Shown here: in pieces, positions 10,469 through 18,658 of the stretch | Position numbering within the stretch: position 1 is the stretch's first letter | Layout of the letters: each line of letters starts with the position of its first letter | Source of the DNA: Paracoccus sp. S-4012 | Lineage (GTDB): Bacteria > Pseudomonadota > Alphaproteobacteria > Rhodobacterales > Rhodobacteraceae | Assembly (NCBI RefSeq): GCF_009674885.1 | Contig: NZ_WKKA01000013.1 | Coordinates: 22,993-86,992 of the forward strand | Direction: 5' to 3' | DNA length: 64,000 nt | Made by a program: the position numbers and the translations under genes | The notes under the pieces: model-generated | Database searches by the model: none | What the model was told of the DNA's origin: nothing | What the model saw: only the letters and a program-made list of their open reading frames with translations

Positions 10469-12628
10469 ATGACCATGCCGCACTGGACCGATCTTGCCAC
10501 AGAAGCCCTCGCTCGGATCCGCATGGCCGCGGATGGCGGCGCTGAGCCCCCCGACTCACCTGACTGGCTTGAGGAGGCTGACTGGATCCAGCCGAGGCAA
10601 CTTGCGCCCTTGCGAACGCCCTCTGCAGGGGTGTCCGGCGACGAGCGCCGCCCCGGCAACGCCCTGCAGGGTGATGCCGTGCGGGCCGCAAACGATCACG
10701 TTCGGCCGGCGCCGCCGATGCCAATCGACCGGGTGCTCGTCCTGCTTCGGCTCTGCGCAGGTCTCGGCAGCGCCACAAGGCTGGATGCGATAATTCAGCC
10801 GCACGCGGTCACGGTTCTCGATCACGGCGACATCCCGCAGGAGTTGGTGCGCGAACTGCTGGTCGATGGGCTGCTGCCGGAGGGGGTTGTCACCACTTCG
10901 AAAAATCCCCTGCGGCCTCACGCCCCGGGCGACGGGCTGAACCTGTTCTCGCTCAGGACCGCGACCGAGCGTTACTATCGCGGTAGCACGGAAAGCCAGC
11001 TCACGGCGTTGCTGGGTCGCGCCAGCCCGGTGTTGCTGCTGGTCACCGATCCGGAAGACATCGCCGTCGAACTCCGCTCCGCTTTGCCCGCGGCGATCAC
11101 TGTTCCGCCGGTGAACCAAGAAATCCTCCGATTCCTGCTCGGCATCACGCGCAACGGCGACGATCTGCCTGACGACCGCGACGAGTTCCTCCGCCTCCTT
11201 CCAGCTGATACTGATCTGGGAAAGTTGAGCGCGCCGGCACTCCTTCTGGCGCTGCGCGAACCCTCGACCGAAGCGGTCGTCGAGCGCCTCCGCGCCATGG
11301 TCTCGGCCGACGAATTGACCGATCGGAAGCAGGCTCGGCGCCCTACGCTCGACGACATCGAGGGGCTGGGGGAGGCCGAGAGAATGGCACGGCGTATGGT
11401 CGCCGACCTTCTCGCTTGGAAAGCGGGTGAGGTCGCGTGGTCGGAGCTCCAGCGGTCGCTACTGCTCTTTGGCCCGCCGGGAACCGGCAAGAGCTTTCTT
11501 GCGGCCGCGATGGCCAACAGCGCCGGCATCGCGCTGGTGCGGGGCAGCCTCGCTCAGTGGCAAGCGGCAGGGCACTTGGGCCGAATGCTCGCTGCCATGA
11601 GGTCCACCTTCAGGGAAGCGCAGGATTCGGCGCCAGCCGTCCTCGTGATCGACGAGATCGATTCTGTAGGCAGCCGCACCAGCGACGATCAGCACAATGA
11701 AGCCTACCGACGCCAAGTGATCAACGCAGTCTTGGAAGAGTTTGACGGCCTGAAGCAAACGGAGGGCGTGCTCGTGGTCGGCACATGCAACGCCCCTGAA
11801 ACCATCGATCCTGCACTGCTGCGTCCTGGCCGGATGGATGCCATCGTCGAAGTGCCGCTTCCGGGCCGCGCCGCGCTCGCGCGGATGATGCGCGACGGTT
11901 ATCCGGGGCAGATCTCCGATAGTGATCTCGCTCGCCTGGCGCGTGCGGCCTCGGGACACACCGCCGCCGCGATCGACGGCGGATTGCGCGGTGCGCGTGC
12001 TGCGGCCCGAGCAGAGCGGCGGCCGGTCCGACCCGACGACGTTCTGGAAGCGCTTGGGAACCGGCACGAGGCTGATGCCTCGATCTATCACCGAACTGCG
12101 ATCCACGAATGCGGGCACGCGATTGTCGCGACCGCGCTGGGCGTCAGCCGCGTCATGCGGGTGGTCCTCGGGCCCGCAGGAGGGGAGACGTTGTCGGAAC
12201 CCCGTCCCCGGAGCGGACTTCTCCGGGAGATCGAAGCAGACCTCGACCGCTGCATGGCAGGTCGGGCGGCGGAGCGGCTTGTCTGTGGCAACATATCCGC
12301 AGGTTCAGGCGGGCCTTCGAACTCGGATATCGCCGAGGCAACCCGCATTGCCGCGTCGATCGACATGCGCCAGGGACTGGGCGCTGAGGGCCCGCTGTGG
12401 CTGGGTCGCAACCTGGACGGCTACCTCGAGAGCGCGGAGCGCCGCGCGCGGGTTCGGGCGCGGATCGAGCAGGCGGAGGAACGGGCCTGCGTGGTCCTGC
12501 AGCGCAATCGCGCACTGCTCGAGGCGATGGCCGAGGCGCTGACCGCGGCCGGATCGCTCGAGGGCGAAGAACTCGAAACATGGACGCGGCAGGTGGACCC
12601 TGGCGACGGCGCCAATCCTCAGGAATGA
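10469..12628 (+). CDS. FtsH-like AAA+ ATPase with M41 metallopeptidase domain, no visible membrane anchor
   Basis: The 719-residue protein ends in an FtsH-type core: Walker A GPPGTGKS (~335-342), Walker B VLVIDEID (~391-398), second region of homology TCNAPETIDPALLRPGRMD, then the zinc protease motif HECGH (546-550) and a downstream Asp ligand (D620 in SNSDIAEAT). It should unfold and degrade proteins using ATP. Unlike FtsH it has ~330 N-terminal residues with no obvious transmembrane helices and no recognised domain. It starts 165 bp after the GIY-YIG gene, with GAGG before the ATG. The substrate is unknown. The pairing with a nuclease-like gene is notable. Confidence 0.86.
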   Translation: MTMPHWTDLATEALARIRMAADGGAEPPDSPDWLEEADWIQPRQLAPLRTPSAGVSGDERRPGNALQGDAVRAANDHVRPAPPMPIDRVLVLLRLCAGLGSATRLDAIIQPHAVTVLDHGDIPQELVRELLVDGLLPEGVVTTSKNPLRPHAPGDGLNLFSLRTATERYYRGSTESQLTALLGRASPVLLLVTDPEDIAVELRSALPAAITVPPVNQEILRFLLGITRNGDDLPDDRDEFLRLLPADTDLGKLSAPALLLALREPSTEAVVERLRAMVSADELTDRKQARRPTLDDIEGLGEAERMARRMVADLLAWKAGEVAWSELQRSLLLFGPPGTGKSFLAAAMANSAGIALVRGSLAQWQAAGHLGRMLAAMRSTFREAQDSAPAVLVIDEIDSVGSRTSDDQHNEAYRRQVINAVLEEFDGLKQTEGVLVVGTCNAPETIDPALLRPGRMDAIVEVPLPGRAALARMMRDGYPGQISDSDLARLARAASGHTAAAIDGGLRGARAAARAERRPVRPDDVLEALGNRHEADASIYHRTAIHECGHAIVATALGVSRVMRVVLGPAGGETLSEPRPRSGLLREIEADLDRCMAGRAAERLVCGNISAGSGGPSNSDIAEATRIAASIDMRQGLGAEGPLWLGRNLDGYLESAERRARVRARIEQAEERACVVLQRNRALLEAMAEALTAAGSLEGEELETWTRQVDPGDGANPQE

Positions 12629-12727
12629 TGCCGATCGGCAAGCGGGTCGACAGGACGAATCCGCTCGCCCCGCCACCCGTGTATGCGCCTCAACACACAC
12701 CGCCCTGGGTTGCACAGCCTCCGCGGC

Positions 12728-12780
12728 GCATGTAAGGGTTACTTGCCGAAAATGTAAGCATCCTTTTCCACGAGTTCTGC
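12728..12780 (+). promoter_or_regulatory. Conserved promoter/operator element upstream of HTH-methyltransferase copy 1
   Basis: This stretch is nearly the same as the 53 bp upstream of the paralogue at 56107. Both contain an imperfect dyad CTTGC-N7-GTAAG (12742-12758) followed by a conserved TCC..TTCCACGAG block up to the ATG. Conservation outside the coding region points to an operator, probably for autoregulation by the HTH domains. No clear Shine-Dalgarno sequence is seen before the ATG. Confidence 0.6.
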
Positions 12781-13692
12781 ATGCCGCTTGAACGACTTAT
12801 CGAGGATCGCATGCGGTTTCACGGCTTCAACAAAACATCTCTCGCCGAGAGAAGTGGGCTCTCGCGGCCGACACTGCGGCACATCATGAACGGAAGAGGC
12901 ACCATTTCCAGTCTCGCCCAGGTGCTTCCACCCCTGGCCTGCACCTGGGCGTGGTGTCCGCCGGCAAGCACGCGTCCCGGTGCTGCGCTGGCCGAGTTAC
13001 GTCGGCGACGCAGGCTGACGCAGGCCCAGGTTTCCGCCCGGCTGCTCTTGAGCCGACCTGTCATCATTGGCATCGAGAAGCACATGCGTGGGGAAGTGGC
13101 TTCGCTCCTAGGCTATACGAAACTTCTCGGAATGCCTGCTCCAATCGCCCCGATCAGTTCGAAGCGCCGGCTGATCCCCGCCTCCAACGCCCCGGAGCGA
13201 GACCGCGTCATGACTCCCCCTGCCTTGGCGCGGGCCATCTGCGGACACTTCGCGCCGCAGATGCACGGGCTGATCCTGGACCCTGCGAGAGGCGATGGCG
13301 CGTTCTACGACCATTTTCCCGGTCACCTCGCCAAAGACTGGTGCGAGATCACGGATGGAAGCGATTTCCTGGCCTGGAAAGGTCGAGCGGACTGGATCGT
13401 CACCAACCCGCCATGGTCCCGTCTGGCCGAATTCATGGTGCAAGCGATGAAAACTTCGGACAATATCATTTTCGTGGCGCCGCTCCCCAATCTGACCACA
13501 AAGGCCCGGCTCCGGTCAATCCACGAGGCCGGCTTCGGGATCGCCGAGTTGCTGCAGTTCGAAACGCCGCGGGAATGGCCGCAATCGGGATTTCAGCTCG
13601 TCGCGGCCTGGATCAGGCGAGGACACGCGGGAGCTTGCCAATTCACGAGCCTCGAGGCCAGCGCCTCGAACTCGTGGCTACGCGCCGCCTGA
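12781..13692 (+). CDS. Tandem HTH domains fused to adenine-specific DNA methyltransferase fold (copy 1)
   Basis: The 303 residues read as two XRE-like helix-turn-helix segments (~16-47 and ~70-117), a short linker, and a class I SAM-dependent methyltransferase. The methyltransferase shows motif X (MTPPALARAI, ~144), motif I (DPARGDGAF, 167-175) and the catalytic NPPW motif (209-212) of N6-adenine/N4-cytosine enzymes. Motif order X-I-IV fits the gamma class. No target-recognition domain is obvious, so specificity may come from the HTHs. A second copy at 56107 has the same length and ~82% identity by hand count. No restriction endonuclease partner is next to it; the GIY-YIG gene lies 2.5 kb upstream. 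Confidence 0.78.
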   Translation: MPLERLIEDRMRFHGFNKTSLAERSGLSRPTLRHIMNGRGTISSLAQVLPPLACTWAWCPPASTRPGAALAELRRRRRLTQAQVSARLLLSRPVIIGIEKHMRGEVASLLGYTKLLGMPAPIAPISSKRRLIPASNAPERDRVMTPPALARAICGHFAPQMHGLILDPARGDGAFYDHFPGHLAKDWCEITDGSDFLAWKGRADWIVTNPPWSRLAEFMVQAMKTSDNIIFVAPLPNLTTKARLRSIHEAGFGIAELLQFETPREWPQSGFQLVAAWIRRGHAGACQFTSLEASASNSWLRAA

Positions 13693-13887
13693 CATGGAGG
13701 ATCGACGTGCATCCGGCGTCACGTCCTCGACGGGGCTCAGGGTGGTCTATCATTTTCGGCCCTGAGCTGTGGTTTATGACGTCGCAAGCGCTGCATCGCA
13801 CCTACCCCGAACCGGTCGTTCAGGCACTTCCAGCGAGACAGGCTACGTGATGCCGGCGGCGGACGAAGCTATCGGTCAGGTCGTGCC

Positions 13888-14025
13888 TCATTCCCAATCG
13901 AATAAGGGGATAAAGGAGCCCCCGATCCGCCCTCCCGAGGCGAGCACAGTTGCGGTCCGGTCAGCCTCGGGTCCCTCGTCCAGCAGGTAGAGAATGACGT
14001 TCGTATCGAGGAAATTAACGGGCAT
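13888..14025 (-). pseudogene. Truncated VapC-type PIN-domain toxin
   Basis: The reading frame starts inside the vapB stop region (ATG within GCGAATGCCC, 11-bp overlap), as usual for vapBC pairs. It gives the PIN N-terminus MPVNFLDTNVILYLLDEG with the first catalytic Asp of LDTN. After ~35 residues the family match ends, and the frame stops at 45 residues instead of ~130. The remaining three acidic catalytic positions are absent, so toxin activity is lost. Confidence 0.75.
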
Positions 14026-14242
14026 TCGCGTCGTTTCGGGTCAATCTCTGCGAAGCAGGCAGGCGCCCCCGGAGGCTGCGCAGACGCTCCAGCACCTCTT
14101 CCGCGGAAGGTTCGCGTCGGACCGCAAGGCCCCTCTCCGCCGCCACCAGTTCGATCTTGTCGCCCTCCTTCAATCCTAACGTCCGCACCAGTTCTGAAGG
14201 CAGCCTCACCGCGAGCGAGTTTCCCCATTTCGACACTTGCAT
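14015..14242 (-). CDS. vapB: VapB/MazE-type AbrB-fold antitoxin
   Basis: The 75-residue protein begins with the SpoVT-AbrB swapped-hairpin signature (MQVSKWGNSLAVRLP through LKEGDKIELV) and ends in a helical toxin-binding tail (AEEVLERLRSLRGRLP). Such antitoxins bind their own promoter and neutralise a PIN RNase. The vapC partner overlaps its 3' end but is truncated, so this is an orphan antitoxin. GGAG precedes the ATG, and an AT-rich near-palindrome around 14272-14286 could be the operator. Confidence 0.8.
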   Translation of the reverse strand: MQVSKWGNSLAVRLPSELVRTLGLKEGDKIELVAAERGLAVRREPSAEEVLERLRSLRGRLPASQRLTRNDANAR

Positions 14243-14707
14243 GGCATAATCTCCGATCAGCGTATCCTTGGCTCTATATGTATATCATTGCGCCCTGCCC
14301 CAAGCTGACCAGATAATGCGCTGGCCACCCAGAGGCGCATCCCGAGGCTCGTCCTAGCCTAATGAACTTGCTTTCGGGCTTCCAGGATGAGCCTGCCGGA
14401 AGCGGTGCCCGCAGTCACTTCCGTGGTTACTCCGGAGTCCTCAGGCAGCAAGTCTCCGCGCCCGGTGACCGAAATACACCTAACTCGATCAAGCCTCAAG
14501 GATCGAGTCGCAGCTGCCTCCCGGTCATCGTGCACCTGGCGGCCTTGGACCGGCCCTGCAGCCAGCCAGAATGCCGGCTCGGCCGTGCTCCCGTTTCAGT
14601 CCTTGGCTCCGAATCCTGGCCGCGCCGAAGATACTGATTTCCTGGCACTCGGTGCTTGAGGCCGATCCCGCCTTAGGACATTCTGTCTGCACCTCTCGGA
14701 GATGACG
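14243..14707. other. Intergenic region, no gene recognised (465 bp)
   Basis: It contains the divergent upstream regions of vapB (AT-rich segment near 14272-14290) and of the ParS/Xre-like gene. Reading frames here have no motif support. Confidence 0.4.
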
Positions 14708-15145
14708 ATGATCCGCAGAAGCGCAGAGACGCTGAATGTTCATCGGCGAAACGCCTCCGGCCGACGCGCTCTGCGCTCGGATGCCCTGGGCCGTGACTGC
14801 ACTACGTATTTCATCGACCCTTCCCGCAATCTTGACCCCGATCAACGCGACCGGGCGCGGAAGCTGATCAGGGCCAAGATGGCTGAGCGGGTCGCCGCGG
14901 CCAAGGTAGCGATCGATCAGACCCACCGGCGCCGAGCTGCCACGACGCGCGGCGAGCGTGAGGCGATCGCGATCCTGGACCGGGTGCGGGCTTGGGCTGG
15001 AGGCGATTATCACGCTCTCGAATGGTATCAATCGATGCCCATCGCGGCGCTGGGCTGCCGAACCGGAGAGGCTCTCGTCGAGGCCGACGAGAGCGCTGCT
15101 CTCAACGACTACCTCGATCGCCTGGCTCTGGGAGCCTACGCGTGA
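14708..15145 (+). CDS. MbcA/ParS/Xre antitoxin-like protein (DUF2384 C-terminal domain)
   Basis: The product is 145 residues. The C-terminal ~60 residues fit the toxin-binding domain of Xre/MbcA/ParS antitoxins: an aspartate/tryptophan helix (AILDRVRAWAGGDYHALEWY), then MPIAALGCRTGEALVE and a final helix ending in YLDRLALGAYA. The N-terminal half is basic and lacks a clear XRE HTH. The ATG at 14708 has GGAG at a proper distance, whereas the ATG at 14702 is only one base from it. No RES-domain or other toxin gene is adjacent, so it is an orphan or acts elsewhere. Confidence 0.62.
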   Translation: MIRRSAETLNVHRRNASGRRALRSDALGRDCTTYFIDPSRNLDPDQRDRARKLIRAKMAERVAAAKVAIDQTHRRRAATTRGEREAIAILDRVRAWAGGDYHALEWYQSMPIAALGCRTGEALVEADESAALNDYLDRLALGAYA

Positions 15146-15204
15146 CCTGCAGGCTGTTGCGGTCCCTCCGCTTGATCTCCGGCCAAGTTCTTGGCCCGTC
15201 CACA

Positions 15205-15457
15205 CTACCTGATCCACCGGGCATAGCCGAGCGCGCCCATGATCGTGACGTCGAGCCTGGCGGCCAGCTCCCTCAGCCGCGCAGCGGTGACTACGGCGAG
15301 CGGAATGCCCTCCGCCGCGCTCACGGGCAGTCAGGGCGTCGCGCTCGACTGGCAGCAGCACTGCGTCGGTGGCCGCGGGTTCGACCACAATGCGTCCGCC
15401 GGCTGCAACGCTCGCCGCGCCGACTTGCCCGGTAAGGTGAATGGGTTGCCGCGCCAT
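15205..15457 (-). pseudogene. Small frameshifted ORF, function unknown
   Basis: From ATG 15457 one frame reads MARQPIHLTGQVGAASVAAG with reasonable codon use to about 15320. After a one-base slip in a G-rich run (GGCGGAGGGC) the next frame continues as IPLAVVTAARLRELAARL and ends ALGYARWIR at 15205. The joined product would be ~83 residues. No family is recognised. It may be a real small gene with one extra base. Confidence 0.4.
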
Positions 15458-15881
15458 GATCGGCCCCTATCGGACGGTCGACTACGTTGCCTTGCGGCAG
15501 TGCGGCTTCTCCAAACCGGCCGTTCATGTTTGCCGCAGCACACCAGAACAGCCGATCTCCGCAGCAAGTGAAACGATCGCGCGCCAGCGAGAGCAATGCT
15601 GGCCCCCCTGTCCAGAACGGGCGGAGCGTTCGCGCCGCTCGAGCGCGCATCTGGACAGGGCTGAAAGCCCGCGCCGATTCCATCGGAGATGCCGCCGCTC
15701 GCTTCTGTCGAGCCCGCACATTAGTAAAAAGGGCGGTTCAATGAGTTCGAAAAGGGTACTTTCCCGACCACCGGCCCGGAACCCGTGCGGACATCATCGA
15801 TGGCGTCGCGCGCGAGATCATCGCAGCTGTTTCCCGAGCCCCCTCAAGCCCGGCACACGGCCGACAGGCGCTTACCGCGCC
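15458..15881. other. Intergenic region with one long inverted repeat, no gene recognised
   Basis: No reading frame here has motif support. The notable content is the inverted repeat at 15606-15660, described separately. The rest contains the downstream flank of the HWE kinase gene. Confidence 0.4.
15606..15660. repeat. 11-bp perfect inverted repeat with 33-bp spacer
   Basis: CCCTGTCCAGA at 15606-15616 is exactly inverted as TCTGGACAGGG at 15650-15660. The GC-rich spacer can form further pairing. There is no T run, so a simple terminator is unlikely. It could be a protein-binding site or mobile-element remnant. Confidence 0.5.
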
Positions 15882-16877
15882 TCATCCATCCGCCGTCACG
15901 CGGCGGTAGCTGAGGTCGAGCCGGATGCGCATTCCGTCTGCCGCGAAGGTTCTCTCGAGCGTGCCGTCCATCTGGTCCCTCAGAGCGACCTCACACATCG
16001 CGGTTCCGAAACCCTGGCCCTGCACGGCCTGCTCCGAGGTCCGCTTGAAGCTCTCGGTCCAGTTGATGATCAGCCGGTGCCCCAAACGATCGCTGGTGAT
16101 CGAGAGGCGACCGTCGCCTGATGCTAACGTGCCATATTTCACGGAGTTCGTGCAGAGTTCGTAGAAGACCAGTGCCAGCGGCGTGACTGCCGAACGGCTT
16201 ACGATGATATCGTCGACCTTCACGCCCGCCGGAATTGATCCCGCGAACGGCTGCAGGATCGATTCGAGAAGCGCTTTCAGAGGCCTTTCCCCTGATGCCC
16301 TTGCCCCCTCAGCGATCGCAGGCGCTGCCATAGAATGTGCCGACGCCAGGGCAAGAAGGCGCCCGCGCATGAGGCCCACGAACTCGTCAACACTGGAAGA
16401 CTGATCCGCGCAAAGCCTGAGGAGACCGCTGGCGATCGCGAAGCTGTTGCCAACGCGGTGCTTCATTTCCGACAGCAGTAGGCGCTGCTGCTCGGCCGCA
16501 CGGTGCTGGTCGGTGATGTCCCGGGCGATCTTCGACGCGCCGACGACTTCCCCGTCCCTGTCCCGGATCGGCGAAATGGTCACTGAAATCGGGAACAGCT
16601 CGCCGTTCTTCTTTTTTCGCAGCGTCTCGAAATGCTGGATGCGTTCGCCCCGGCGCAGACGCTCGATGAAGTCCACCTCTTCATGCTGGCGGTCTTCCGG
16701 GATAACAATGGTGATCGGCTTGCCCAGGACCTCCACTGCCGCATAGCCGAAGATGCGTTCGGCTGCGGGGTTCCAGCTGAGGATTATGCTGTTGAGATCC
16801 TTCGCCACGATCGCATCATCCGAGCCTTCGATGATGGCTGAGAAATGCTGCTGCAGGTTTTCGTCCAGGACCGACAT
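15882..16877 (-). CDS. PAS-domain HWE-family sensor histidine kinase
   Basis: A soluble two-domain kinase. Residues ~10-125 form a PAS domain (GSDDAIVAKDLNSIILSWNP, PAC ending ARDITDQ). The kinase part has the HWE layout: H-box EMKHRVGN with H140, N-box ELCTNSVKYG (240-249) and the diagnostic W-x-E (W273, E275). Length 331 is typical. The usual HRVKN reads HRVGN here. It lacks membrane segments and signal peptide, so it senses a cytoplasmic cue. HWE kinases in alphaproteobacteria often feed the general stress response; no partner regulator is adjacent. Confidence 0.88.
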   Translation of the reverse strand: MSVLDENLQQHFSAIIEGSDDAIVAKDLNSIILSWNPAAERIFGYAAVEVLGKPITIVIPEDRQHEEVDFIERLRRGERIQHFETLRKKKNGELFPISVTISPIRDRDGEVVGASKIARDITDQHRAAEQQRLLLSEMKHRVGNSFAIASGLLRLCADQSSSVDEFVGLMRGRLLALASAHSMAAPAIAEGARASGERPLKALLESILQPFAGSIPAGVKVDDIIVSRSAVTPLALVFYELCTNSVKYGTLASGDGRLSITSDRLGHRLIINWTESFKRTSEQAVQGQGFGTAMCEVALRDQMDGTLERTFAADGMRIRLDLSYRRVTADG

Positions 16878-17217
16878 GGAAAACTTCCCAGTGAGGACCG
16901 CCTCAAAAGGGCGGCCCTACGTTGATGGAGGTAACAGAGGCATCCATGGACAAGACAGATGGGCTGGCACACCGTTCGAGAAGGACCGACACATCGCCCG
17001 CAGCGCAAGGAAATTCGGGCGGAGCTTCCAGCAGCACGTCATGCTCACGCGCCTGGCGTTCCTCCGTCAGATCAATGGCGTCGCCTGAGCTATCTGCTGG
17101 GCCGGGGCGACGCAAGCTTCCACAAGCCTCGGGTCTCTGACATTTGTGAAACCAGTTAGCCCGTCCGGCTGTTGTCCCCGATGCAGCCGGAAGCGGCCTG
17201 AGAGGCGACGACTTCAC
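16878..17217. other. Intergenic region, no gene recognised (340 bp)
   Basis: This lies between the divergent HWE kinase and broken GAF-PAS genes. It presumably holds their promoters. No repeat or conserved motif was noticed. Confidence 0.4.
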
Positions 17218-18363
17218 ATGCCGCACCGCGATCTTCTGGAAACCATGCTCAAGCGACAGGAGGTGCTTGCGGATTTCGCCGATCTGGCGCTGCAGTCCGA
17301 GGATCTCGACGAGGTGCTGCAGGAAGCCTGCCGGCTGGTGGCCAAGGCGATGGGCACCGAGCGCGCCAAGGTGCTGGAGATGGAGGCGGGCGATGAAAGC
17401 CTCCTGGTGCGGGCCGGAGTGGGCTGGGCTGCGGGTGTCGTCGGGCATGTGCGCCTTCCGATGGACGAGCATTCCTCGGAAGCCTTCGCAATCAACGCAG
17501 GCGAGCCGGTTATCACCCCGGACATCGCCCATGAGGAGCGCTTCGATGTTCCGCGCTTCATGAAGGACGCCAGCATCGTGGCGCTGGTGAACGTGCCGAT
17601 CTTTCTCCCCCGCCAGCGGCCTATGGGCTCCTGCAGGTGGACGACACCCGGCCGAGGGATTTCGACCAGCACGACAGTGCGTTCCTGCGCACCTATGCCG
17701 GCATCCTGGGGCCCATCGTTGATCGACTGCTCAAGCTTGGGGACCTGAGGTCCACCGAGGAGCGCTTTCGCCTCACCGTCGAGGCGGCCACGGACTATGC
17801 CATCTTCGTCACTGACGTCGAGGACCGGATCACTGACTGGCTTCCCGGCGCCGCCGCCGTCTTCGGCTGGAGCGCCGAGGAAGCACAGGGGCAGAGTGCG
17901 GCCATGCTGTTCACGCCCGAGGACCGGGCCGCGGGCGTACCCGAATGGGAGGTGGAGACCGCACTGCGGGACGGGAGCGCACCCGATGTGCGCTGGCACC
18001 TGTGCAAGGATGGCTCGCGCGTCTTCATCGAAGGGACGCGGCGCAGCCTCAACAAGATCGCGGGGAACGGCTTCCTGAAGATCGGCCAGGACGTGACCGA
18101 AGGGCGTCTGACGGAGGAGCGGCTGCGGGCAGGCGAGGAACGCCTGCGCCTGTTGAGCGAACTGGTGCCGGCGCTGCTCTGGCAGACGGATGGCAACGGG
18201 GATGGGGTGACGTTCAATGCCCGCGCGCTGGACTACCTTGGACGGTCTGCGGAGCAGGTGCAGGCGGGCGACTGGCTCGCGGGGGTCCATCCCGAAGACC
18301 AGGGAGCGGCCGAGCGCGTCTGGGGCCGGCCGGCCGGCGGCAACGGCACAGCGCCCCCTAGGA
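17218..18363 (+). pseudogene. Broken GAF-PAS-PAS sensor protein (probable kinase N-terminus)
   Basis: From ATG 17218 the first frame encodes a GAF domain (LADFADLALQSEDLDEVLQE through VALVNVPIFLP). A one-base loss near 17615-17625 shifts the frame; the next frame continues the GAF end (VDDTRPRDFDQHDSAFL) and two PAS domains (FRLTVEAATDYAIFVTDVED; LRLLSELVPALLWQTDGNGD). Similarity ends near 18360 with no kinase domain. The gene therefore has both a frameshift and a lost 3' end. The intact ancestor was probably a GAF-PAS-PAS histidine kinase, like its HWE neighbour. Confidence 0.75.
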
Positions 18364-18658
18364 AGGCTGTCGCTACCGGATCCTTGCTCTCGACCGGACA
18401 GCCACTGCAAGCCGTATTGTCGAGGGCGGCCCGCCTTGTGCCGGGCTGGTCCAGAGATCTGCGAACGCGGAAAGTTCAGCGCTGGACCAAGGAAATCAGA
18501 GAACTTCATGCCACACCATCCTGGCGGCACCGGACTCATGCCGGGCGCTGGCGGTCCGCTCACCGAATCTTCATGCACCATTGTGCTTGCCGCTTTTCGC
18601 CGCTGCGGATGCCGAATATTCTGGGACAGGTGTTAGACATCAAGGTGGCGGAGCCCCG

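Noticed and set aside
12781..13692. Classical restriction-modification system with the HTH-methyltransferase
   Set aside because: No endonuclease or specificity subunit is adjacent to either copy, and the GIY-YIG gene is separated by the AAA+ gene. The link is not supported.
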